Below are positions 25,586 through 33,641 of a stretch of 64,000 nucleotides of DNA, one piece after another. Position numbers and translations under genes: made by a program. Source of the stretch: Paenibacillus sp. OV219 (GTDB lineage: Bacteria > Bacillota > Bacilli > Paenibacillales > Paenibacillaceae); assembly GCF_900110075.1 (NCBI RefSeq), contig NZ_FOCJ01000001.1, positions 310,001 through 374,000 on the forward strand, given 5' to 3'. Positions within the stretch are counted from its first letter, which is position 1, and each line of letters begins with the position of its first letter. The notes below the pieces were generated by a model, which saw only the letters and a list, made by a program, of their open reading frames with translations, was not told the origin of the DNA and made no database searches.

Positions 25586-26449
25586 GTGACGATAAGCTAT
25601 GCGAAATTTGCAGCCCGCTTCAGCAGGGGATTGCTATATCTGTTTATGATTGCATTGGTCGGCTTTACAGCTCTACCAATCATTTATATGGTTTCAACGG
25701 CGTTTAAGCCGCTTGACGAGCTGTTCTTGTACCCGCCGAGATTTCTCGTGCATAGGCCGACCATGCGAAACTTCTTTGATCTGCTGACTGCGACTGACAG
25801 CTCGGTTGTTCCTTTCTCGCGCTATATTTTTAACAGTGTATTTGTATCATCCGCTATCGTGGGAATAAGCCTGGTCGTGTGCAGCCTTGGCGCATACGTG
25901 CTATCCAAGCTCAAGCCGCGAGGCTCCGGATTCATCTTTGCCGTTATTCTGTCGGCGCTTATGTTCGCGCCTCAAGTCACGCAAATTCCGACCTATCTGA
26001 TCGTGTCGGGATTAGGACTAGTGAATACGTATTGGGCGTTAATATTGCCTAAGGTCGCCGTTGCTTTCAACATCTTCCTCATGAAGCAGTTCTTCGATCA
26101 GATTCCGGATGCGTTGATCGAAGCTGCACATATCGACGGTGCATCGGAATGGACAATCTTCTGGAGAGTCATCATGGCTGTCAGCAAGCCGGCTTGGGCG
26201 ACGTTAATCATATTCTCGTTCATTGGTAACTGGAATGATTACTTCTCGGCTCTTGTATTTACGACAAGCGAGACGATGAAGACGCTGCCGCTTGCGATCC
26301 AGACACTTGCTGGTGGACCGGGCGTCGTTGCAAGGTCTGGCGCTCTTGCAGCCGGCACCTTCTTGATTACTCTTCCACCGATTGTAATCTTTCTTCTGTT
26401 CCAAAAGCTGGTCATGAATACGATGGTGTATTCAGGGATCAAATCCTAG
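25586..26449 (+). CDS. Carbohydrate ABC transporter permease (MalG type)
   Basis: A 287-residue permease. The N-terminal helix ends in PIIYMVSTAFKPLDELFLYPPRF, typical of MalG-type subunits; the EAA loop is EAAHIDGASEWTIFWRVIMAVSKP, with an unusual AVSKP in place of LPLxKP. The start is GTG 25586 behind AGGGGGCC. It pairs with the permease 13 bp upstream. The gap to the following NHL gene is 13 bp, so transcription continues. Confidence 0.93.
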   Translation: MTISYAKFAARFSRGLLYLFMIALVGFTALPIIYMVSTAFKPLDELFLYPPRFLVHRPTMRNFFDLLTATDSSVVPFSRYIFNSVFVSSAIVGISLVVCSLGAYVLSKLKPRGSGFIFAVILSALMFAPQVTQIPTYLIVSGLGLVNTYWALILPKVAVAFNIFLMKQFFDQIPDALIEAAHIDGASEWTIFWRVIMAVSKPAWATLIIFSFIGNWNDYFSALVFTTSETMKTLPLAIQTLAGGPGVVARSGALAAGTFLITLPPIVIFLLFQKLVMNTMVYSGIKS

Positions 26450-26462
26450 GGGGGCGGTTGCA

Positions 26463-27884
26463 ATGATAAAACGGATATCGGTAGGCATTATCGGCTGTCT
26501 GCTGTTTCTGGTCGGCACTTTGCCCGCCTATGCTCTTCCGCAAATGTCGTATACCTTTGATCCGCTGCACGGCTATCGAATTCCGATCCCGCTTACGTAC
26601 ACGGTGGACAAGGTCATTCTCGATATCGACGCGCTAGGATTCAACAAACCGGGCGATTTGTTCATAGACGACAAGGGGCTTCTCTATGTTGCCGATACGG
26701 ACAACAATCGGATCGTCAAATTAAGTGGAGACGGAAAGGTACTCGCTATCTTCGGTAAGGATCAAGGTGTGAAGCTGAACGAGCCAAGTGGTATCTTCGT
26801 TGATCAGTACGGCGATATGTTCGTGGCGGATACAGGCAGCAAGAAGGTGATTCACCTTTCACCGGAAGGGAAGTTTGTTGAGGATTTCGGTAAGCCGGAA
26901 TCAAGCCTGCTTCGTAAGGATCTTGATTTCGCTCCGGATAAAGTTCTTATGGACCGACGCGGCTACTTATACGTGCTGAACAAGAACGATTACGGCGGAT
27001 TTATGATGATAGACGCGATGAACCGGTTTCGCGGCTATATCGGGGCTAACCGCGTCCCGTTCGAATGGACGAGACTGCTAGTCCGATTGTTAGCTACACC
27101 TGAGCAAAGGGAGCAGCTGAACAATGCGGTACCAGCGCAAAATTCAAATTTGACCATCGATAACAAAGGCTTTATCTATACGCCGACAGTTCTAATCGAT
27201 AAAGATCAGATCAAGAAGTTCAACGCAATGGGCGAAAACATCTACGCGAAGAAGACTTTCGGGGAATCGTCAATAGATAGCGGTGCGTTGGAGCAGCCTT
27301 ATTTTGTTGACCTCGCTGTCGATCAATATGGTATCGTGAACGCGCTTGATGCGATGTCCCGGAAAATTTACCAGTACGATCAAGAAGGCAATCTGCTTGC
27401 GGTATTCGGTGGACAAGGGGATACAAAGAGCCGCTTTGAATACCCTTCCAGTATTGTTGTCGATAAGTCAGGCAAAATTTACGTGCTTGACCGAGACCGT
27501 AACAACATTCAAATTTTCCAACCGACACGCTTCTCGGAGCTTGTCCATCAGGCCAGTCAGCTGTATTTCAACGGGCGTTATCAAGACGCACTCGTTCCAT
27601 GGAATGAAGTGTTGAAGATCGATGAGAACTTCCCGCTTGCCCACCGAGGCGTGGCGAAAGCGCTGATGAAAGAAGAAAAATGGAAAGAGGCCATGAAGGA
27701 ATTCAAGCTGGGCGGAGATCAGGATGGCTACTCGAAGGCTTTTGCCGAACATCGGCATGACATCATGCGTAAGTACCTTGGCTGGATACTCATCGCTGCG
27801 GCTGTTCTCGTGTATGCCCTCTATCTGATCGTGAAATATATGATCCGTATTACCAATACCGTCATTAGGAGGTATGGATTTTGA
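26463..27884 (+). CDS. Membrane-anchored NHL-repeat and TPR protein
   Basis: A 473-residue protein with a signal sequence (1-24), NHL beta-propeller repeats (about 50-360; for example PGDLFIDDKGLLYVADTDNN, PSGIFVDQYGDMFVADTGSK and SSIVVDKSGKIYVLDRDRNN), two TPR-like units (about 365-425; YFNGRYQDALVPWNEVLK and KWKEAMKEFKLG) and one C-terminal membrane helix (about 440-462). It would face outward on the membrane as a scaffold or carbohydrate/protein binder. Its stop overlaps the next gene by 4 bases, so the two are probably made together. No enzyme motif seen, and the exact role is unknown. Confidence 0.8.
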   Translation: MIKRISVGIIGCLLFLVGTLPAYALPQMSYTFDPLHGYRIPIPLTYTVDKVILDIDALGFNKPGDLFIDDKGLLYVADTDNNRIVKLSGDGKVLAIFGKDQGVKLNEPSGIFVDQYGDMFVADTGSKKVIHLSPEGKFVEDFGKPESSLLRKDLDFAPDKVLMDRRGYLYVLNKNDYGGFMMIDAMNRFRGYIGANRVPFEWTRLLVRLLATPEQREQLNNAVPAQNSNLTIDNKGFIYTPTVLIDKDQIKKFNAMGENIYAKKTFGESSIDSGALEQPYFVDLAVDQYGIVNALDAMSRKIYQYDQEGNLLAVFGGQGDTKSRFEYPSSIVVDKSGKIYVLDRDRNNIQIFQPTRFSELVHQASQLYFNGRYQDALVPWNEVLKIDENFPLAHRGVAKALMKEEKWKEAMKEFKLGGDQDGYSKAFAEHRHDIMRKYLGWILIAAAVLVYALYLIVKYMIRITNTVIRRYGF

Positions 27885-28528
27885 ACAGATCAGCGGTAAT
27901 TAAACAATCGGGTTTTCGCTCGCTGCGGCTCGGAGTCGCGATATTATTCCATCCGGCAGACGGCTTTGAGGAGATTCAGAAAACGAGAAGTCTGATTACA
28001 GCCCTCGTGTTGATTCTGATGACCTTATGTGTCAGAGTCATCACGATCTACATGACAAGCTTCCACATTACATCCCTACAGCCCGAAGACGCTGACTTGA
28101 ATCTGGAATTAATCCGCTTCGTGGCACCGCTTATTTCAGGGGTTATCGCTTGTTATTTGATTACGACGATTATGGATGGCGAATCTCACTTCAGCCAAAT
28201 TCTAATGGCGATGTCTTATTCATTAGTTCCCTATATCGTATTCGCGATACCGCTTTCAGCGCTTTCACTCATTTTGTCCAGAGGCGAACTAGGCCTATAT
28301 AACAGTATTAATTCGTTGATCTGGATTTGGGTTGCACTGCTTATCTTTATCCAGTTGAAGGTGCTCAATGATTATACTTTCAAAAAGACAATCGGCGTCT
28401 TGCTGTTAATCCTGTTTACGTTCATCACTTTTTGGGGGACAGTCGGGCTTACATTCGCGTTGACGAACCATGTCATACAATTCGCGCGTGAAGTCATCGT
28501 TGAAATCCAATACTTGGCGAACAATTAA
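27881..28528 (+). CDS. YIP1-family integral membrane protein
   Basis: A 215-residue polytopic protein with five hydrophobic stretches, starting after an amphipathic N-terminus (RLGVAILFHPADGFEEIQKT) that marks the Yip1 domain. The start TTG 27881 overlaps the NHL stop codon. Bacterial YIP1 proteins are mostly uncharacterised and often sit beside transport or secretion genes. The tight coupling suggests it is the membrane partner of the NHL-TPR protein, which is inference. Confidence 0.75.
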   Translation: MNRSAVIKQSGFRSLRLGVAILFHPADGFEEIQKTRSLITALVLILMTLCVRVITIYMTSFHITSLQPEDADLNLELIRFVAPLISGVIACYLITTIMDGESHFSQILMAMSYSLVPYIVFAIPLSALSLILSRGELGLYNSINSLIWIWVALLIFIQLKVLNDYTFKKTIGVLLLILFTFITFWGTVGLTFALTNHVIQFAREVIVEIQYLANN

Positions 28529-28537
28529 GGGGGCCCC

Positions 28538-30775
28538 ATGAATACGAGTACAGCCAAACGTAGCATCTATTATGGAGCTGTAGGCATGATCATTGCGGCG
28601 CTTGTGTTCTTGGCATTACCCTCGCTGCGAAGCGCAGTTGAACGCGCGAATCAGGAACTGAAGCCGAGGGGCGATGTGGTGCAAGCTGCAGCGGATGAGT
28701 CAACGACTACAGAGGCGCAGGAGCCTACTGGCAGCTTTGAGAAGATTGCGGAAACGGACCGCCTTGAGCTGCTGTTCCGGTCATCCGACTCCGCGATAAA
28801 GGTGAAAGACAAGAGCAACGGGTACGTATGGGATTCGGCGGTCCAGCATAAGCAGGCCGTCGAGGATGGGAATGAGCTGTGGGCTGCGAGCAGCCAGTCT
28901 ATCTTTCACCTGACGTATACGGATCCCAATCGTCCGGCGTTTGAACAGCTTGAGACGAACTCGGTTATTGAGCAGCCGGTCATAAAGACGAAGCCTCTTG
29001 AAAACGGAATATCTGTACACTATGAGCTAAAGCAATTGCAAATTAGCTTCGATATGGAATTTACGTTGAAGGATAATGCCTTGGAGGTTAAAGTGCCGGG
29101 GAAATCCGTTCAAGAATCGAAGAACAACTGGGTGATGAAGATTGCCCCGCTTCCGTTCTTCGGAGCGGCATCGGACCAAGATCAGGGCTATGCCGTTTAT
29201 CCTGACGGACCTGGCGCGCTGTCGACCTTTAAAGCGCACCATTCGAGCTATTTGGATCCCTACCGCGCAAGCGTATATGGACCGGATACGATCTCGTTCA
29301 ACAACTTTAAACGGCAAGAGAACGCGATGCTCCCGATATTCGGCTTGAAGGTGAACAACAATGCTTTTCTCGGCATGATTACCGAGGGCGAATACGATGC
29401 GAACATTCTTTACTCACCGAGCGGCTATTTGATTAATCTGAACCGGGTAACCTCGGAGCTTGTCTATCGTCGTGATTATGAAGCGGTTAAGAAAGACGGA
29501 AACTTGGCCAGAAAGCCAGAGAAGGATATGCTGCGGGAAGATCGCACAGTCCGCTACGTCTTCTTTAGCGACAAGGAAGCCGATTACGGTCATATGGCCA
29601 GTGCTTACCGGGACTTCCTAGTCAACGAGCAGGGTATTGCTCCTCGTATTAAGAAAGGTGATCCGATTCCGTTCGGGCTTGATTTGCTTATGGGAATCAA
29701 GAAGGGCCAAATTTTGTTTGATCATTTCATTCCAACGACGACCTTTGATCAGGCGAAGGAAATTATGGCTGACTTGAAGAAACGTGGCGTAAGCGACATT
29801 TCCGCAAATCTGCTGGGCTGGACTGGGCGAGGATATTTAGCTTACCCATCCGGGTATAAGCCAGCCTCCAAACTCGGGGGAACAGACGGATTGAAGAAAT
29901 TAAGCGACTATACGAAAGAGCAGAACGTTCAGCTGTTTCTGCAGGACGACTATGTCGATGCTTGGAGTGAATTCGATGGATTCTCTAAGCGTAGTGACGT
30001 CGTTGTCGGCGCCAACCATTTTGCCGTCACAGACCGTTATAGCTATGAATTCTTCCTGAATGCAGGTAAGCAAAATGCGGCGTTTGAAGACAAGGTGATT
30101 GATCCGCTGCGTAAACTGGGTATCTCAGGCATTAACTTTGACGCTGTTGGGTATATCGACTACTTTGACTACAACAAAGATTATCCGCTCACTCGGGAAG
30201 GAACGGCCAAGCAGTGGGGAGAGATGATGGATAAGTCGGTGAAGCAGTTCGGAGATGCAGCCTCGATCGGTGGAAATGGTTACACGCTCAAACATTCGTC
30301 GCGCCTATTCGGCATCCCGATGGACGACAGCGGATACTTCTTTACCGATGAGACGATTCCGTTCTATCAAATGGTGGTCCATGGGCTGATCCCTTACTCG
30401 GGAGATGCACAGAACCTGTTCTATGATCCTCAAATGCAGTATCTCAAGATGGTAGAATACGGCTACATGCCTTACTATCAATTTACGAAGAACTATGCGG
30501 AGGATCTTAAAGACACCTATTACAGCGATCTATTCAGTTCGGATTACGGCAATTGGGTCAATCAATCCATTACCCAATACAAAGAAATGAGCGAGAAGCT
30601 GCAGCCTGTTTGGTCGCAGGCTATGACTGAGCATCGCAAGCTGCAAGAGGATGTGTACGAGACCGAGTATGAGGACGGAACGCGGGTTATCGTCAATTAT
30701 TCGCCTCGGTCGGTTCAAATCGGGGATTCGGTCGTGCCGGATAAAAACTTCATCGTCGTGAAGAAAGGGGGATAA
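28538..30775 (+). CDS. DUF5696-type protein with a glycosidase-like barrel
   Basis: A 745-residue protein with one N-terminal membrane helix (about 12-32) and an otherwise extracellular body. A beta-rich half (about 70-370) resembles the sandwich of clan GH-D/GH101-type enzymes; the second half (about 385-680) looks like a (beta/alpha)8 barrel, with KRGVSDISANLLGWTGRGYL, NVQLFLQDDYVDAW and GISGINFDAVGYIDYFDY, where Asp535 is a plausible nucleophile. I recall the family as DUF5696, without a proven function. Its place among sugar permeases supports a surface polysaccharide-cleaving or binding role. The next gene starts 2 bases after the stop. Confidence 0.7.
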   Translation: MNTSTAKRSIYYGAVGMIIAALVFLALPSLRSAVERANQELKPRGDVVQAAADESTTTEAQEPTGSFEKIAETDRLELLFRSSDSAIKVKDKSNGYVWDSAVQHKQAVEDGNELWAASSQSIFHLTYTDPNRPAFEQLETNSVIEQPVIKTKPLENGISVHYELKQLQISFDMEFTLKDNALEVKVPGKSVQESKNNWVMKIAPLPFFGAASDQDQGYAVYPDGPGALSTFKAHHSSYLDPYRASVYGPDTISFNNFKRQENAMLPIFGLKVNNNAFLGMITEGEYDANILYSPSGYLINLNRVTSELVYRRDYEAVKKDGNLARKPEKDMLREDRTVRYVFFSDKEADYGHMASAYRDFLVNEQGIAPRIKKGDPIPFGLDLLMGIKKGQILFDHFIPTTTFDQAKEIMADLKKRGVSDISANLLGWTGRGYLAYPSGYKPASKLGGTDGLKKLSDYTKEQNVQLFLQDDYVDAWSEFDGFSKRSDVVVGANHFAVTDRYSYEFFLNAGKQNAAFEDKVIDPLRKLGISGINFDAVGYIDYFDYNKDYPLTREGTAKQWGEMMDKSVKQFGDAASIGGNGYTLKHSSRLFGIPMDDSGYFFTDETIPFYQMVVHGLIPYSGDAQNLFYDPQMQYLKMVEYGYMPYYQFTKNYAEDLKDTYYSDLFSSDYGNWVNQSITQYKEMSEKLQPVWSQAMTEHRKLQEDVYETEYEDGTRVIVNYSPRSVQIGDSVVPDKNFIVVKKGG

Positions 30776-30777
30776 CC

Positions 30778-31647
30778 ATGTTAGGGCGTAAATTAAGCCT
30801 GGAACGAAAGAAGATGCTCGCAGGTTACGTATATATCGCTCCATGGGTGATCGGTTTCGCACTATTCATGTTGTATCCGCTCGCTTACTCCCTCTATCTC
30901 GGCTTTCACGAGGTGGTGGGGGTCGGCAACTTCCAGCTTAGAAGTGTCGGATGGGAGAATTTCAACAAGGCATTCGTGCTCGATACGAATTTCGTCCCGC
31001 TGTTCATATCAGTTGTACAGGATGCGGTCATCAATACACCGCTTATCATTGTATTCTCGCTGATCATTGCTATAATGCTCAATCATAACATCCGAGGACG
31101 GGCTTTTTTCAGGGCTGCATTCTTCCTTCCTGTCTTGATTGGCTCCGGTCTTGCGATGCAGCAGCTGTTATACGCCGGGGTCGGCAGGGATACGTTAGTC
31201 AACGGAATCGGAGTACCTGATGAAGTGTTCCTGTATATGGGACCGACATTCTCTCAGATCGTCTTCGATATGTTAAGCAGGCTGACGGTGATCTTCTGGA
31301 AAACAGGCGTGCAGATTCTACTGTTCCTTGCAGGGCTTCAAGGTATTCCCGTTTCCCTCTATGAATCGTCAAGATGCGATGGGGCAACGGAATGGGAGAT
31401 GTTCTGGAAGATTACGCTTCCGCTGATGACACCGATCATTCTACTCAATTTGGTTTACACCTGTGTCGATTCCTTCACGGATATTAACAATCGCATGATG
31501 GTGTATATCAAGGATACGGCCTTTACGAAGATTGAGATGGGGTATTCATCCGCTTTGGGCTGGATCTACTTCCTGTTCATATTCGTGCTTCTCGTTCTCG
31601 TGTTTGCTTCGACTAGACGTCTGGTTGTTTACACAGGAGAAAAATAA
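30778..31647 (+). CDS. Carbohydrate ABC transporter permease, second pair (MalF type)
   Basis: A 289-residue permease with six membrane segments; it starts LAGYVYIAPWVIGFALFMLYPLAYSLYLGF. The EAA loop is ESSRCDGATEWEMFWKITLPLMTP. It starts 2 bases after the DUF5696 stop codon, so translation is likely coupled to it. With the next gene it forms the second importer of this cluster. No binding-protein gene accompanies the pair, so the lipoprotein encoded at 19935 may serve it. Confidence 0.92.
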   Translation: MLGRKLSLERKKMLAGYVYIAPWVIGFALFMLYPLAYSLYLGFHEVVGVGNFQLRSVGWENFNKAFVLDTNFVPLFISVVQDAVINTPLIIVFSLIIAIMLNHNIRGRAFFRAAFFLPVLIGSGLAMQQLLYAGVGRDTLVNGIGVPDEVFLYMGPTFSQIVFDMLSRLTVIFWKTGVQILLFLAGLQGIPVSLYESSRCDGATEWEMFWKITLPLMTPIILLNLVYTCVDSFTDINNRMMVYIKDTAFTKIEMGYSSALGWIYFLFIFVLLVLVFASTRRLVVYTGEK

Positions 31648-31677
31648 AGTGTAGCAAAAACTGTTAGGAGGTGCAGC

Positions 31678-32667
31678 GTGAAGTCGATTCCGATATCAAA
31701 GTCCAAGCAGCGCACTGCTGCCATTGATCGGGCCAAGGTCGAGAGCAAAGTAAAAGCAATTCGCAACAACGCCTTGGTCAGCCGGTTTGGGAGCAAGAGC
31801 CGTTGGATCTCGCTGATCTACCACATCTTTGTCTATGTCATTCTCATTGATTTGGCCTTCGTTTTTCTCTATCCGTTCATTTATATGGTTACGACTGCTC
31901 TCAAACAGCCTGAAGATTTGCTCGACTTTACAATCAAGTGGCTTCCGAAGAGTCTAGCTTGGGAGAATTTCTATTACGGCATGCAAGGCTTGCAGTTCAT
32001 GAAACATTTGAAATACTCGGTCCTGATCTCTGGCCTTAGTGTAGTCGGTCAGCTCCTGTCTTGCTCTTTCATCGCATACGGGTTTGCTCGCATCAAATTT
32101 CCGGGCCGTGAGCTGCTGTTCGTTCTCTGCATGTTCACCATGATCGTGCCTCCGCAAACGATCATTGTGCCGCTGTTCATGCAGTACAAAACGATCGGAT
32201 GGACCGACAGTATACTGCCGATGGTCGTACCTTCCTTCTTCGGGGGAGGACTGCGCGGTGCGCTGTTTATCTTCATCTTCCGTCAGCTGTTCCGTGGGCT
32301 TCCTTGGGAACTTGAGGACGCTGCTCGGGTGGATGGATGCGGTAGCTTCCGAGTATACTGGCGTATCATCTTGCCGCTGACTCCGCCAGCTATCGTCGTT
32401 ACGGCGCTGCTGTCGCTTGTATGGCATTGGAACGATTTCTTCGAGCCGTCCATCTACTTGACCTCTGAAGAGAAATTCACGATTCCGATGATGCTTCCAC
32501 GTCTATATCAATCGCTGACTACAATAACAGGCAGTAACTTTGAAGTGTTCAGCTTGCCTGTCGTAATGGGCGCGACATTCGTTTGTCTGCTGCCGATGCT
32601 CATTGTTTATCTGCTCCTACAGCGATATTTCATTCAAGGTGTTGCACGTTCAGGGCTTGTTGAATAG
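31678..32667 (+). CDS. Carbohydrate ABC transporter permease, second pair (MalG type)
   Basis: A 329-residue permease with a longer cytoplasmic N-terminus (about 55 residues) before the first helix and then LYPFIYMVTTALKQPEDLLDF. The EAA loop is DAARVDGCGSFRVYWRIILPLTPP. GTG 31678 is the start, with TTAGGAGGTG just upstream. It is the last transport gene of the cluster; the nucleotidyltransferase follows after 20 bp with no terminator between. Confidence 0.92.
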   Translation: MKSIPISKSKQRTAAIDRAKVESKVKAIRNNALVSRFGSKSRWISLIYHIFVYVILIDLAFVFLYPFIYMVTTALKQPEDLLDFTIKWLPKSLAWENFYYGMQGLQFMKHLKYSVLISGLSVVGQLLSCSFIAYGFARIKFPGRELLFVLCMFTMIVPPQTIIVPLFMQYKTIGWTDSILPMVVPSFFGGGLRGALFIFIFRQLFRGLPWELEDAARVDGCGSFRVYWRIILPLTPPAIVVTALLSLVWHWNDFFEPSIYLTSEEKFTIPMMLPRLYQSLTTITGSNFEVFSLPVVMGATFVCLLPMLIVYLLLQRYFIQGVARSGLVE

Positions 32668-32687
32668 CTCAGCGAGGTGATTGTTAT

Positions 32688-33620
32688 ATGACAAAGGATA
32701 ACTCCACAACTAGCGCCATGTACCAAGAAGCCTTACAGGCATTTGTGGAGAAGACAAGAAATGATGATCAAGTCATCGCAGCGATATTGCTTGGCAGTCT
32801 CTCCTATGATCAAGTGTGGGAGAAATCCGACATTGATATCAAGCTAATTGTGCATGATCAGAAGCTGATCAAGCATGGCATGTGCTTTGTTGAGAATGGG
32901 ATTGCCATTAATGCAAGCATACAAACCCGCGATGAATTCAAGCGGTGGATAGAGAAATCTCTATCCACTTCTTTCGTTCATTCCTACATGCTGCGGGGAA
33001 CGCTGCTATTCACCAAGGATAAATCCTTGGAAGACTACATTGCGAATATCCGCTATATTGGCGACCGTGATCGGCAGCTTCAGCTCTTGCAGCTGGGCTG
33101 CTTCGTGCTTGGCGGACTCGCTAAAGCGGAGAAATGGCTTTACGTGAAGGAAGATGAGCTGTACAGCGCATTTTGGATGATCAAAATGATTGATACACTT
33201 GCACAAATCGAAGTGATTCGTAACAATGAGGTTCCAATGCGTGAAGCTGTTCTGCAAGCGATGAAAATTAATCCGGTTTTTTTCCAGGAGATTTACATCG
33301 GGCTAGTTGGTGGTGCAGTCGATAAAGCGAAGGTGAAAGCAGCCTTAGAGAGAATAGTCCTGTTCGTTCAAGAAAGGGAGAAAGAGTTGTTCTCTCCGAT
33401 TCTCGATTACTTGAACCTGGAGCAAGATGTTCGCTCGATATCGGAAATAGTGGAAAAGATCGGAATAGTGATCCGCATGGACACGGGCACACTCGAGCTC
33501 GCCTGCAGCTGGCTCGTTAACCGCGGGTATCTGGCGCTGTTTCCAAGCGACGTGAAGGCTACTCCAAAGAGTAGAGTTTATTTGGAGGAACCAGCCTATC
33601 TGCTTGAGGAGGAAGAGTAA
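32688..33620 (+). CDS. Nucleotidyltransferase-domain protein
   Basis: A 310-residue protein. The N-terminal domain has the polymerase-beta-type nucleotidyltransferase signature: Gly36-Ser37 in ILLGSLSYDQ and the metal-binding pair Asp48 and Asp50 in KSDIDIKL. The remainder is helical and ends in a region resembling a winged helix (IGIVIRMDTGTLELACSWLVNRGYL). Such proteins transfer a nucleotide to drugs, proteins or small molecules. It lies 20 bp after a permease gene and 21 bp before the UvrA paralogue, which suggests a functional pair with the latter. Target unknown. Confidence 0.75.
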   Translation: MTKDNSTTSAMYQEALQAFVEKTRNDDQVIAAILLGSLSYDQVWEKSDIDIKLIVHDQKLIKHGMCFVENGIAINASIQTRDEFKRWIEKSLSTSFVHSYMLRGTLLFTKDKSLEDYIANIRYIGDRDRQLQLLQLGCFVLGGLAKAEKWLYVKEDELYSAFWMIKMIDTLAQIEVIRNNEVPMREAVLQAMKINPVFFQEIYIGLVGGAVDKAKVKAALERIVLFVQEREKELFSPILDYLNLEQDVRSISEIVEKIGIVIRMDTGTLELACSWLVNRGYLALFPSDVKATPKSRVYLEEPAYLLEEEE

Positions 33621-33641
33621 GTTTATCTGAAGGAGTCGTTG

